The notes: generated by a model not told the origin, from the sequence alone. DNA of 64,000 nucleotides from Streptomyces nigra (GCF_003074055.1 NZ_CP029043.1:7577030-7641029); one strand, 5' to 3'. Counted from the first letter of the stretch, positions 9,632-18,245 are shown. Made by a program: numbers and translations.

Positions 9632-9666
9632 CCACCAGCGTATGCGAGGAGAACCACGGCCGATGA
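9628..9666 (+). CDS. Twelve-codon coupling ORF between permease and dehydratase
   Basis: MTTSVCEENHGR followed by TGA. Its ATG overlaps the permease stop (ATGA) and its TGA overlaps the ATG of the dehydratase. It may relay ribosomes between the two genes; a chance reading frame is also possible. Confidence 0.3.
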   Translation: MTTSVCEENHGR

Positions 9667-10844
9667 AGATCACTGGGTACCGCAGTCTGAGCACCGTCCA
9701 TGACTGGGGGAGGATCACCGGGGACGTCAACGGTGTCCAGGCCGGCCATGCGACGCCGGTCCCCGTCCTCATCATCGAGACCGACACCGGGATCGAGGGG
9801 GTCGGCCTCGGGTCCCATGCCGACATCGCGCGTGTCTTCCCCGCGATCGAGGGAGACGACCCGCGGTCGGTCGTGGCGCTCTACGACCGGATGCTCGCCT
9901 GGGTGTTCAAAGCAGGTCACTCGGGGGCAACGTTCGGCACCATCGGGGCCGTCGACATGGCCCTCTGGGACATCAAGGCCAAGGCCGCCGAGGAGCCGCT
10001 GTGGCGGACCCTAGGTGCCCGCTCGCGCTTCGTCCCCGGATACGCCTCCGGACTCGAATACGGTCTGACCGACGAACAACTCGCGGAACTCTACGGCCGG
10101 TTCGCGGAGCGCGGCTTCAAGGCCGGCAAGCTCAAGGGAGGCCGCGACCTCGACCGCGATCTGCCTCGACTGGAGATCATGCGCGACGTTCTCAGCCGTA
10201 ACTCGCGCCGACCGGCGCTCATGTTCGACGCCAACGAGTCGTGGAACCACGCGCAGGCCACCCGGTACGTCGCCGCCATCGAGGAACGCATGGACCTCAC
10301 CTGGGTGGAGGAACCGCTACGCCGGTGGGACGCCGCCGGAATGGCCGCGTTGCGAGGAAAGGTGCGCGCGGCGATCGCGAGTGGCGAGAACCTGACGGGG
10401 CTGGAGCAGTATCGCCCCCTGCTGGACGCCAACGCGGTCGACGTCGTCCAGATCGGCAACGTGTGGGGCATCACCCACTTCCTCCGTGTGGCGACACTGG
10501 CCCACGCCCACGACCTGCCGGTGAGCCCCGTCGCGTACAACGCGAACCCGGTGGCGCACGCGGCCGCCGCCGTGCCGAACCTCCTGACCTACGAAGTCCA
10601 GGATCTTCGCTTTCCGATCGGCCTTGACGTCGACCAGCAGATCGAAGACGGAGGGATCGTCCTGGGCGACCGCCCAGGGATCGGCATCGTGGTCGACGAG
10701 TCCTCGATGGCACCGGCCGGCGCTACCGCCTCCCAGCCCGCGGCGACCGGACCGCACATCCGGCCCGAACGCGCCGCCCTGCGGCTGGTGGCCGAGCCGG
10801 ACCGGACGGACGCCCCGTCCCACCGCGGAGGGAGGCCGTCGTGA
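9663..10844 (+). CDS. Enolase-superfamily acid-sugar dehydratase
   Basis: A 393-residue mandelate racemase/muconate lactonizing-type protein. The Lys-X-Lys base motif (GKLKGG, about residue 157) and metal ligands in DANES (~190), WVEEP (~214) and SGEN (~241) are present. The place where dehydratases of the mandelate racemase subgroup carry a catalytic His reads S-P-V-A-Y-N (~287), so that base is absent or displaced. The last ~45 residues (after DESSM) are a low-complexity extension. Predicted to dehydrate an aldonate such as L-fuconate to the 2-keto-3-deoxy acid. GAGGAG lies 13 bases before the ATG at 9663. Confidence 0.85.
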   Translation: MKITGYRSLSTVHDWGRITGDVNGVQAGHATPVPVLIIETDTGIEGVGLGSHADIARVFPAIEGDDPRSVVALYDRMLAWVFKAGHSGATFGTIGAVDMALWDIKAKAAEEPLWRTLGARSRFVPGYASGLEYGLTDEQLAELYGRFAERGFKAGKLKGGRDLDRDLPRLEIMRDVLSRNSRRPALMFDANESWNHAQATRYVAAIEERMDLTWVEEPLRRWDAAGMAALRGKVRAAIASGENLTGLEQYRPLLDANAVDVVQIGNVWGITHFLRVATLAHAHDLPVSPVAYNANPVAHAAAAVPNLLTYEVQDLRFPIGLDVDQQIEDGGIVLGDRPGIGIVVDESSMAPAGATASQPAATGPHIRPERAALRLVAEPDRTDAPSHRGGRPS

Positions 10845-11179
10845 CCCTTCGACCTGAGCGCAGGGCCCTGGTGGTGGGTGTGCGCCCCGAGAAGCGCGAG
10901 GAGTACCTGGCGCTGCACCGCGCCGTGTGGCCGAGTGTCGAGCGCACGCTCACCGGGTGCAACGTGCGCAATTACAGCATCTTCATCTTCGGAGACATCC
11001 TCTTCGCCTATTACGAGTACGTGGGAGAGGACCACGAGGCGGACATGCGCCGGATCGCCGAGGACCCGGCGACGCGGGAATGGTGGACGCACACCGACCC
11101 GTGTCAGGTGAGAGTCGCCGAGGAGCGCGTCCCCGGGGCGCTGTGGCAGCCCATCGACGAAGTCTGGCACCTCGCATGA
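10841..11179 (+). CDS. L-rhamnose mutarotase-like protein (DUF718)
   Basis: A 112-residue dimeric alpha/beta-barrel family member. YLALHRAVWPSVERTLTGCNVRNYSIFIFGDILFAYYEY and REWW match the conserved core of RhaM-type mutarotases. The GTG start overlaps the dehydratase stop (GTGA), and the stop overlaps the lactonase start. It speeds anomer exchange of an imported hexose or deoxyhexose; rhamnose itself is not proven since homologues act with fucose pathways. Confidence 0.9.
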   Translation: MTLRPERRALVVGVRPEKREEYLALHRAVWPSVERTLTGCNVRNYSIFIFGDILFAYYEYVGEDHEADMRRIAEDPATREWWTHTDPCQVRVAEERVPGALWQPIDEVWHLA

Positions 11180-12012
11180 GTGCCGGTGTCGACGCCCATG
11201 TGCACCTGTGGGACCGCTCCCTGGACCCGCAGGACTGGATCGACGCGGAGACCATGGCGCCGATCGCCCGTGACTTCGACGCCTCCGACCTGAGCGCGAT
11301 GCTGGCTTCGACCGGACTCGACCGTGCGGTGGTCGTGCAGTCGAGCAACAGCCTCGAAGAGAGCATCCGGCTCGCCGGGCTGGCCTCACCGGTCGTCGCC
11401 GGTCTCGTGGCGTGGGTCGACCTCGCGGCGGAGGTGGGACCCCAACTCGACCGGATCCGCGAGAACACCTCCGTGCCCGTCGTCGGGGTGCGGCATCTGG
11501 CACACATCGACCCGGACCCGCAGTGGTTGACGCGCGAGGACGTCGGCGCGGGTCTCGCCGTTCTCGAGCGTGAGAACCTCTGCTTCGACCTCGTCGTGCG
11601 CGAGTGGCAGCTTCCTCAGGCGATCCACCTGGCCACGCGGCACAGCGGACTCCGTCTCGTACTGGATCATCTGGGCGGCCCGCCCGAACCCGGACAGGAC
11701 AGGAGCGGGTGGGCGTCGCGGCTGCGGGACCTCGCACGGCGACCGAACGTCGTCGCGAAGGTCTCGGGACTCACCTCGGGCCTTGCTCCCGGGTCATGGC
11801 GTGCGGCCGACCTCGCGGCCTCGGTGACCGTAGCCCTGGAATCCTTCGGCCCTGAGCGTCTTCTGTACGGCTCCGACTGGCCGTTGGTCGAGCTCGGTGG
11901 GGGAGCGGTGTCCTGGAAGTCCGCTGTGGAGGCCCTGCTCGGCGGGCTCTCCGCAGCGGAACGGACGCGGGTGTTCGGCGGCAACGCCGCGGACGTCTAC
12001 TCGCTCTTCTGA
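11176..12012 (+). CDS. Amidohydrolase-family sugar lactonase
   Basis: A 278-residue COG3618-type TIM-barrel hydrolase. Metal/catalytic residues visible are HVH in DAHVHLWD, His in GVRHL, His in VLDHLGG and Asp in YGSDWP. The group includes L-fuconolactonase and L-rhamnonolactonase. The ATG overlaps the mutarotase stop. Its 3' end overlaps the convergent regulator gene by 16 bases. It would hydrolyse the lactone made by the aldo/keto reductase. Confidence 0.85.
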   Translation: MSAGVDAHVHLWDRSLDPQDWIDAETMAPIARDFDASDLSAMLASTGLDRAVVVQSSNSLEESIRLAGLASPVVAGLVAWVDLAAEVGPQLDRIRENTSVPVVGVRHLAHIDPDPQWLTREDVGAGLAVLERENLCFDLVVREWQLPQAIHLATRHSGLRLVLDHLGGPPEPGQDRSGWASRLRDLARRPNVVAKVSGLTSGLAPGSWRAADLAASVTVALESFGPERLLYGSDWPLVELGGGAVSWKSAVEALLGGLSAAERTRVFGGNAADVYSLF

Positions 12013-12767
12013 CCGCCCGCCCGAGGCGCGTGGTCGGACAGCCGACGGCGCTCCCACGAGATGTGGATGTGATCATGCATCGCCTTCTGGGCCGCGGCGA
12101 CGTCCTGCCGTGAGATGGCGTCGACGATCGCGGCGTGTTCCTTCAGCGTCAGCTCGAACGCGTCAGGAGGATCGATCCCCTGGTAGCGGCTGGACTCCAC
12201 GGCGCGCTTGTACAGGTGTTTGGCGATGTTCTCCGCCAGCCGGTTGCCGGAGATCTCCATGAGGGCGTAGTGGAACACCACGTCCGCTTGCCGGAAGGAA
12301 TCCGTCTCGGACGCGCTCTCACGCATCGTGGTCAGCGCGTTCTCCAGCCTCCTCAGCCCGTCTGCGCTGCGAGATCCCGCGACGGCACCGGCCATCGCCG
12401 ACTCGAGGCTGGCCCGCACGACGGTCAGTTCGTCAAGGACGCCGAGCGTCTCGTCGTTGTCGATCAACGCGGACAGCACCACCGGATCGAGCATGTTCCA
12501 GTAGCCGGGTGCCCGCACCTGAGTCCCGCGACCCTGAGAGACGATCACCAGACCCTTCTCCTCCAGCCGCTTCACCGATTCACGCAGGACCGTGCGACTC
12601 ACGCCGAAGTGCTCGCTCAGCGGCCCCTCGGGGGGCAGCAACTCGCCCTCCCGCAACTGGCCCGTCACGATGAGGTCGACGAGCTCGGATACGACCGCAA
12701 CCCCCAGGCGGCCGGCGGGCAGGCGTCGCGGGAAGAGGCGGGTTGTGGAGTGCGACTCGGTAGGCAT
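11997..12767 (-). CDS. GntR/FadR-family repressor of the sugar cluster
   Basis: A 256-residue regulator: winged HTH at residues ~22-90 (LPPEGPLSEHFGVSRTVLRESVKRLEEKGLV) and an FCD ligand domain with metal-binding residues in ADVVFHYALMEISGN, KEHAAIV and MHDHIHIS. The ATG at 12767 lies inside a TACGTATG palindrome. A TAAGGT -10-like sequence sits seven bases before the ATG, so a leaderless, self-repressed transcript is plausible. It probably binds all four CATACGTATG-type sites here and releases them with a pathway acid. Confidence 0.9.
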   Translation of the reverse strand: MPTESHSTTRLFPRRLPAGRLGVAVVSELVDLIVTGQLREGELLPPEGPLSEHFGVSRTVLRESVKRLEEKGLVIVSQGRGTQVRAPGYWNMLDPVVLSALIDNDETLGVLDELTVVRASLESAMAGAVAGSRSADGLRRLENALTTMRESASETDSFRQADVVFHYALMEISGNRLAENIAKHLYKRAVESSRYQGIDPPDAFELTLKEHAAIVDAISRQDVAAAQKAMHDHIHISWERRRLSDHAPRAGGQKSE

Positions 12768-12777
12768 ACGTATGACC
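12764..12777. promoter_or_regulatory. Autoregulatory operator overlapping the regulator start codon
   Basis: GGCATACGTATGAC; the ATG of the GntR gene (opposite strand) is part of the palindrome. Occupancy would block both transcription and, in a leaderless message, the start itself. Confidence 0.7.
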
Positions 12778-13370
12778 TTACCGTTCAGCCACGCAGCGAA
12801 GCAGGCATCCGCCTGTCCCGAGGCCGGAGGACGCCCGTCCGCAGGCAGGCGGACGGGTGCTCCTCTGTGAGGTGCGTCGACGCGCGGTCGTCCCGGCAGC
12901 CTGCCTCAGGTGGCACAAGACGGCCCGGCACCATGGCAAGGTCGTGGTTGCGTGTTGAGGGAGCCGTCGTTGTGCCGGCCCGGTTGCCCTCCCTGTCCGT
13001 GTCCTCCGCTGCCTACGGACTGCCTCCCGCTCTTCGTGGCCGACGTCGTGGCGAGTGCCGGGTGAGAATGAGCGGTGACTCCGTGCACGGCAGGACCAGG
13101 TTCGTTCCCCTTGGCCCTGGAGCGTGCCGTCCAGGCTGCACGATTTTTGCGAGGTGGGCGGTGGACGAAGTCGCCGGCGCCCGCAGAACCCCTCCTGGTC
13201 GGCTTTTCCGCGCGGGTGCGGGGAGCAGCTAGTTCCAACACGTCGAAGCCTCGGACGTCAAGGGCCAGTTCACGTCAGCGATCCCTCGGGCTTCAGCCTC
13301 TCTTCAGCCGGAAACGTTAAGTTAACCCAGCAAACAACTTTGCCGGGCTAGGCTGTTTCTTGACCAGTCG
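12778..13370. other. Intergenic stretch, nothing convincing
   Basis: About 590 bases between the regulator and the next candidate gene. No frame shows a recognisable domain, and I see no tRNA or strong hairpin. It separates the sugar cluster from the ion-homeostasis genes. Confidence 0.5.
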
Positions 13371-13398
13371 TTGACCAATGGTTGGTCTGGAGTAGAGG
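13371..13398 (+). promoter_or_regulatory. Possible sigma-70-like promoter
   Basis: TTGACC, 16-base spacer, TAGAGG, about 25 bases before the ATG at 13423. An ACCAA-TGG-TTGGT inverted repeat (13374-13386) overlaps the spacer. Confidence 0.35.
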
Positions 13399-13422
13399 TG
13401 TGAACTGTCGAGAGGGGGCTGC

Positions 13423-13815
13423 ATGTTCCGAGGTGCGACGACATGGACCGTGGTTGCGGTCGTCGCTGCCGTCCTTTTCGCCCTCCCTGTCTTCGCATCC
13501 TCCGGGGAATTCGCAACCGCGCATACTGGCCGTCAGGCTGAGGCCAAAGATCAGAGTGCAGCCAAGCTCTCCGGCAAGGTCTCGCGCGCCGAGGCCGCCG
13601 GTAGACGCCACTGTGACCATGCAGGGGACCCGACCGGCCCCCTGCGCACCCGCGACCGGCACCGCGCCCTCGACTTCGCCCCCCAGGGGCCCGGACGTCC
13701 CCCGTCGGCCGGGGAGTCGACGGCCGCCTCCGAGCGGATGACACCAGGCGAGTTCCCCCTGTCGAGACCTTCGACAGCTCCCGCCCTTACGGCTTTTCAA
13801 GTGTTCCGCTGCTGA
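13423..13815 (+). CDS. Possible small secreted protein, doubtful C-terminal half
   Basis: The first ~55 residues look real: a hydrophobic signal sequence (TTWTVVAVVAAVLFALPVFASS) and a charged stretch. After about residue 60 the composition becomes Pro/Arg-rich and unlike a folded protein, so the original frame may have been lost by a frameshift. A promoter-like sequence and a weak GAGAGGGGG lie upstream. I do not recognise the family. Confidence 0.35.
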   Translation: MFRGATTWTVVAVVAAVLFALPVFASSGEFATAHTGRQAEAKDQSAAKLSGKVSRAEAAGRRHCDHAGDPTGPLRTRDRHRALDFAPQGPGRPPSAGESTAASERMTPGEFPLSRPSTAPALTAFQVFRC

Positions 13816-13929
13816 CAGCAGAGCGTGCCCCACCGCTGTTCCCCCACCTGCAATGTCAACCGACGCGCTCATCGGCGCGCCAGGTAAGCCCGACGCGCCC
13901 CCACGGCGCGCCAGGAGGAGTCACCACAG

Positions 13930-14508
13930 ATGCAGCCCCTCATCGACAACGCCCGTATGTTCGGACAGCGCCCTGAGGAGTTCGCCAAGCTGGCCGAAGG
14001 CCAGTCCCCCCAGGTTCTGTTCATCACCTGCTCGGACTCCCGGGTCGTACCGGCCCTGATCACGGGCGCCCGCCCGGGCGAGCTCTTCGAGCTGCGCACC
14101 GCTGGCAACATCGTTCCCCCCTACGCCTCGCAGCACCCGACCAGCGAGGCTGCCACCATCGAGTACGCAGTTGAGGTGCTGGGCGTCCGCGACATCGTGG
14201 TCTGCGGGCACTCGCACTGCGGTGCCGTCGGCGCGCTGGTGCGCGGCGAGGACCTGGACGCCGTCCCGGCCGTGCGCGACTGGCTCAACCACGCCACCCC
14301 GCGCCCGTCCGGCACGACCGAGGACCCGGAAGTGGCCGAGGGCGTGCAGAACCACGTCCTGGCCCAGGTGCTGCGCCTGCGGTCCTACCCGTTCATCGAC
14401 AAGAAGCTGGCCGATGAACAACTGACCCTGCACGCCTGGTACTACGAGGTGCACACGGGCGCCGTGCGCGTCCACCGCACCGAGACCGACGCGTTCGAGG
14501 GTCTGTGA
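13930..14508 (+). CDS. Beta-class carbonic anhydrase
   Basis: A 192-residue cytoplasmic zinc enzyme interconverting CO2 and bicarbonate. Zn ligand Cys34 and the Asp-Arg dyad are in CSDSR; His and the second Cys are in CGHSHCGA. AGGAGG lies 11 bases before the ATG. It overlaps the SulP transporter start by GTGA, which points to coupled bicarbonate handling. The 5' region 13861-13915 contains two copies of CGGCGCGCCAGG spaced 31 bases apart, apparently a duplicated leader segment. Confidence 0.93.
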   Translation: MQPLIDNARMFGQRPEEFAKLAEGQSPQVLFITCSDSRVVPALITGARPGELFELRTAGNIVPPYASQHPTSEAATIEYAVEVLGVRDIVVCGHSHCGAVGALVRGEDLDAVPAVRDWLNHATPRPSGTTEDPEVAEGVQNHVLAQVLRLRSYPFIDKKLADEQLTLHAWYYEVHTGAVRVHRTETDAFEGL

Positions 14509-15995
14509 TCGCCATGCTGACCAAATACCCTCACCTGCGGCAGGACTTCGCCGCCTCCCTGGTCGTCTTCCTGGTCGCGCTCCCGCTCTGCGTGGGAGTG
14601 GCCGTCGCCTCCGGCGTCCCGGCCGAACTCGGCCTCGTCACCGGTATCGTCGGCGGCATCGTCACAGGTCTGATGCGGGGCAGCAGCCTCCAGGTCTCCG
14701 GACCCGCGGCCGGTCTGACCGTCCTCGTCTTCGAGGCGGTGAACGAGTTCGGGCTGCCCGCGCTCGGCGTCATCGTGCTGGCCGCCGGACTGATCCAGCT
14801 CGTCATGGGCGCCCTGAAACTGGGGCGCTGGTTCCGCGCGATATCCGTCTCGGTCGTCGAGGGGATGCTGGCCGGAATCGGCCTGGTGATCATCGCGGGC
14901 CAGCTGTACTCGGCGGCCGGCCTGGAGGCCCCCGCCTCCGGACCCGACAAGATCCTCGGGCTCCCCGGCGCCGTCGTCGACGCGCTCGGCAGTACCACGG
15001 CCCTCACCTCGCTCGCCGTCGGCGCGGGCACCGTCGCGGTGCTCGTGCTGTGGAAGAAGCTGCCGAGCAAGGCGCGGACCGTGCCCGGCGCGCTCGCCGC
15101 GGTCCTGCTCGCCACCCTGGTCACCCAGGTCTTCGGCCTCTCCGTCGCCACCGTCGAGGTGAACGGCCTGCCGGCCTCGATCCAGCCGCCCGGCATGGAC
15201 GCCTTCGGCGAACTCGCCGACCCCGCCCTCTTCGGAACGATCATCGCCTTCACCCTGATCGCCTCCGCCGAGAGCCTGTTCAGCGCCGCGGCCGTGGACC
15301 GGCTGCACGACGGTCCGCGCACCGAGTACGACAAGGAGCTGATGGCGCAGGGCGTGGGCAACACCGTGTGCGGCGCGCTCGGCGCGCTGCCCATGACCGC
15401 TGTCATCGTGCGCAGTTCCGCCAATGTCCAGGCAGGCGCGAGGACCAAGGCGTCCCGGGTGATGCACGGCGTGTGGCTGCTGCTGTTCGCGGCCCTGCTG
15501 CCCTCGACGCTGGCGCTGATCCCGCTGCCGGCGCTCGCCGGCATCCTGGTTCACGCGGGCTTCAGGCTGATCCCCTTCCGGGAGATGGTGTCGCTGTGGC
15601 GCGGCCACCGCGGCGAGGCGCTGATCCTGGTGGCCACCGCCGTCTCGATCGTCGCCGTGAACATGTTCGAGGGTGTGCTGATCGGTCTGGCCCTGTCGGT
15701 GGTCAAGACCGCCTGGGAGGCATCGCACCTCAGGCTGGAGATCGTCGACAAGGGCGCGGGCCCGATCCATGCGCACCTGTCGGGCAACGCGACCTTCCTC
15801 AGGCTGCCGAAGATCCTCGACAGCCTGGAGTCGCTGCCCCAGGACCGTCCCGTGGAGCTGGACCTCTCCGGTCTGCACCACCTGGACCACGCCTGCCGCA
15901 CGGCCCTCGAGAACTGGGCCGAGCGACACAGCGCGGCCGGCACGGAACCCGTGCGGGTCACGGCACCGGAGCTGGTGAAGGTCGCGGCCCCGTAG
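14505..15995 (+). CDS. SulP-family anion (bicarbonate/sulfate) transporter
   Basis: A 496-residue membrane protein with 10-12 TM segments and a shortened C-terminal STAS domain (VELDLSGLHHLDHACRTALENW). The core contains DFAASLVVFLVALPLCVGVAVASGVP and ANVQAGARTKAS. The GTG start overlaps the carbonic anhydrase stop; an ATG lies three codons on. Pairing with a carbonic anhydrase supports bicarbonate as substrate, since SulP-carbonic anhydrase fusions exist elsewhere; sulfate cannot be excluded. Confidence 0.88.
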   Translation: MIAMLTKYPHLRQDFAASLVVFLVALPLCVGVAVASGVPAELGLVTGIVGGIVTGLMRGSSLQVSGPAAGLTVLVFEAVNEFGLPALGVIVLAAGLIQLVMGALKLGRWFRAISVSVVEGMLAGIGLVIIAGQLYSAAGLEAPASGPDKILGLPGAVVDALGSTTALTSLAVGAGTVAVLVLWKKLPSKARTVPGALAAVLLATLVTQVFGLSVATVEVNGLPASIQPPGMDAFGELADPALFGTIIAFTLIASAESLFSAAAVDRLHDGPRTEYDKELMAQGVGNTVCGALGALPMTAVIVRSSANVQAGARTKASRVMHGVWLLLFAALLPSTLALIPLPALAGILVHAGFRLIPFREMVSLWRGHRGEALILVATAVSIVAVNMFEGVLIGLALSVVKTAWEASHLRLEIVDKGAGPIHAHLSGNATFLRLPKILDSLESLPQDRPVELDLSGLHHLDHACRTALENWAERHSAAGTEPVRVTAPELVKVAAP

Positions 15996-16566
15996 TGCAG
16001 CGCCTGCCGGTCCGGGGCCGGCCGTGGCCCCGGACCGGGAACCGGGCATAGGGCTGCAGCAGCAGACGTACGGACCCCTGGTTGACGGCACTGGAATGTT
16101 CCAGGCACCGGTGACGGTGGCCGTGGCGGCCGCTTCCGCAGACCAATGAGCTGACTCAACGCCTGACCCAACTCGTCGAACACCACGCCCCACGGCTACT
16201 CGTACCGGTGGGCGTCGGCCCGGACAGCGCTGCGACTCCGGCGAGGGCGAGGCGGACGCCTTGGGCTGCGGTTGCGGTGACGTGGGACCACTGTCGCGCG
16301 ACTCGGCGGGACGGCTCTCCGCCGCGCCCCCGATTACGACGTGAACGTACTCGCGACGATCACGACCACAGCCGCCGCAACGCCCCTCGCCCATCGATGC
16401 CCATCACGCCGCCCCTCTCCCCGCCTCAGCCAAAAGGCAGGTCAGCGTACAGGTGCGGGCCGTCGGCAGGCGAACGTGTGCGGAGAGCCGGAGGGCGGCA
16501 TCTGAGGTGCGACTCCGCAGCCGGTCGGCGTTCCAGGACCGGGTGCCGACCGGCTGCGGCGGGCCC
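15996..16566. other. Intergenic stretch with an IS110 scrap
   Basis: About 570 bases between the SulP and phosphodiesterase stops. The only identifiable content is the transposase remnant described at 16142; the rest holds no convincing gene. Confidence 0.5.
16142..16240 (+). pseudogene. IS110-family transposase fragment
   Basis: Translation TNELTQRLTQLVEHHAP followed by RLLVPVGVGPDSAAT matches the region just before the Ser/Gly motif of IS110 transposases (…LVEHHAPxLLxLxGVGPDTAA). Only about 33 codons remain and the frame then dissolves, so this is a fossil. Confidence 0.5.
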
Positions 16567-17649
16567 TCAGTGGCGCGGAGCGGGATAGGCCCTGGGCAGC
16601 CGCATGCCCCGGTCCTCCATGATGTCCCGCACCCGGTTCGGGTAGTCGGTGATGATGCCGTCGATCCCCATGTCCATCAGCGCCTCGATGGTCGCCGGGT
16701 CGTCGCACGTCCACGGCACGACCTTCAGCCCGCGCCGGTGCGCGTCGGCGACCATCTTCCGGTCGGGGTAGAAGCGGAAGCCCGGGTCGGCGACGGTGCC
16801 GTTCTGCGGGAACCCGTAGTTCGGGGAGAGCGCCGTCACGCCGGGTACGGTCGCGGCGGCCTTGACGAAGTCACCGTCGTAGTCGTCGGCATCGATGCCG
16901 CCGAGCCAGGGCGAGGCGCCGGGCTTGCCGACCTGAAGAAAGTCGTAGTTGGTCAGGGCGACGAGGGGGTACTTCGGGGCGAGCTTGTGCATGGCCTTGA
17001 GCGCGCCCCAGTCGAACGACTGGATCGTGACCTGCTTCTCGATGCCGGAGCGGTGGATCTCCTCGTACACCCGCCGGACGAACACCTCGCGCGGGGCGGT
17101 CTGTTCGGGTGCGCCGGCCTCGACCTTGGTCTCGATGTTCAGCTTGACCTGCTTGGCCTTGTACCGCTTGACGAGATCGAGGACGTCCTTGAGCTCGATC
17201 ATGCGAAAGCCCTTGATCTGCTCCTGCTCCGGATAGCCGGGAAGCTGCTGGAACCCGCAGTCCATGGTGCGAATCTGAGCGAGCGTCAGATCCTTGATGT
17301 ACTTGCCGACGTACGGGAACTGCGGATCGCCCGGCGTCAGCGGCGCGGTGTCCTTGCACTTCTGCGCGCTGATCTGACGGTCATGGTTGACGACGACCTT
17401 CTGGTCCCTGGTGATCTGGGTGTCCAGCTCCAGGGTGCTGACGCCCAGCCGAAGCGCCTTGCCGAAGCCCTCCAGGGACTCCTCCGTGGTCAGCCCCAGG
17501 CCGCCGCGGTGGGCCTGCAGGTCGAAGGCGCCCTGGTGGGGTGACTCGTGGGACGGGGTGGGGTGTGGGTGCGTGGCCGCCTGCGCTGTCGTCGGGAGAG
17601 CGAGCAGGGGCAGGAAGGCCAGGCCGGCGACGGTGTGCCGCAGGGACAT
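16567..17649 (-). CDS. Secreted glycerophosphodiester phosphodiesterase
   Basis: A 360-residue GDPD TIM-barrel enzyme cleaving glycerophosphodiesters to glycerol-3-phosphate and an alcohol. Signal peptide ends at TAQA-AT (~24). Catalytic motifs: QAHRGG with His-Arg, E in TTEESLEGF, ELDTQITRD and VVNHD with the second His. MELNIETK-like segment VKLNIETKV and TDYPNRV are also present. The ATG at 17649 has GAGG ten bases upstream. It stands alone. Confidence 0.93.
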   Translation of the reverse strand: MSLRHTVAGLAFLPLLALPTTAQAATHPHPTPSHESPHQGAFDLQAHRGGLGLTTEESLEGFGKALRLGVSTLELDTQITRDQKVVVNHDRQISAQKCKDTAPLTPGDPQFPYVGKYIKDLTLAQIRTMDCGFQQLPGYPEQEQIKGFRMIELKDVLDLVKRYKAKQVKLNIETKVEAGAPEQTAPREVFVRRVYEEIHRSGIEKQVTIQSFDWGALKAMHKLAPKYPLVALTNYDFLQVGKPGASPWLGGIDADDYDGDFVKAAATVPGVTALSPNYGFPQNGTVADPGFRFYPDRKMVADAHRRGLKVVPWTCDDPATIEALMDMGIDGIITDYPNRVRDIMEDRGMRLPRAYPAPRH

Positions 17650-17824
17650 GGGGTGCCTCGTTCATTTGGTGTATGGACTCCGACGGGACACGCGACAGGC
17701 AAACCCCGGGGCGCGGCACCCGCGGGGCCGGCGGATGAGGTGGTGGTGAACGGGCGCCGAACGATGGTCTTCCCGCGCCGGCCGTGAGCAGGCAGGCCGG
17801 CGGTGCGGCCCGGGGCGCCGTCCG

Positions 17825-18245
17825 CTAACTGGCCGAGCCGTAGCAGATACACGATGGATGGGTGCGGCAGACGTAATACGCCTCGTGGGTGTACGAGCCC
17901 TGGACTCCCGAGAGGATCTCGTGGGTGTCGTTGTGTGTCAGCGAGGCAGTTCGCCAGCGGTTGACGCAGGTTGGGCTTGATCTCCTCGTGGCCCGGAGCG
18001 GTGTCCATCAGCTCTACGGTGTCGCGCATGATGCGCGCCTGGCAGGCCGTGTGCGGGGGCCCGCCTCTTCGCCGGTTGGCTTCCAGGACGCTGCCGAGGC
18101 CCACGCGCGTGTTGGAGGCGTCGATGTGGTCGATGTCCCCGGTCGGCTCCTGCCCGCGGTAGACCTCCCTGACCTCCAGGTCGGGCCAGTCGCGCTTGTT
18201 GAGCAGGCACCGGCAGCGGGCGCCGGCATGGTGTGTACGCCATCT
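17825..18245 (-). pseudogene. Frameshifted gene of unknown function
   Basis: Protein-like segments sit in different frames. Upstream part: CLLNKRDWPDLEVREVYRG, then GDIDHIDASNTRVGLGSVLE and ANRRRGGPPHTACQARIMRD; downstream part ends YTHEAYYVCRTHPSCICYGSAS and stop at 17825. The downstream frame has stops in the upstream half, so at least one frameshift is needed (around 17960-18000). The Cys-rich end and the amino acid mix look like a once-real protein; no family is recognised. Confidence 0.35.

Noticed and set aside
13205..13230. Partial CRISPR-repeat-like sequence GCGGGTGCGGGGAGCAG
   Set aside because: Only one half of the repeat matches and the hairpin core is missing; likely chance in GC-rich DNA.
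14442..16394. A 650-codon minus-strand frame
   Set aside because: Low-complexity His/Gln/Arg shadow of the SulP transporter gene.
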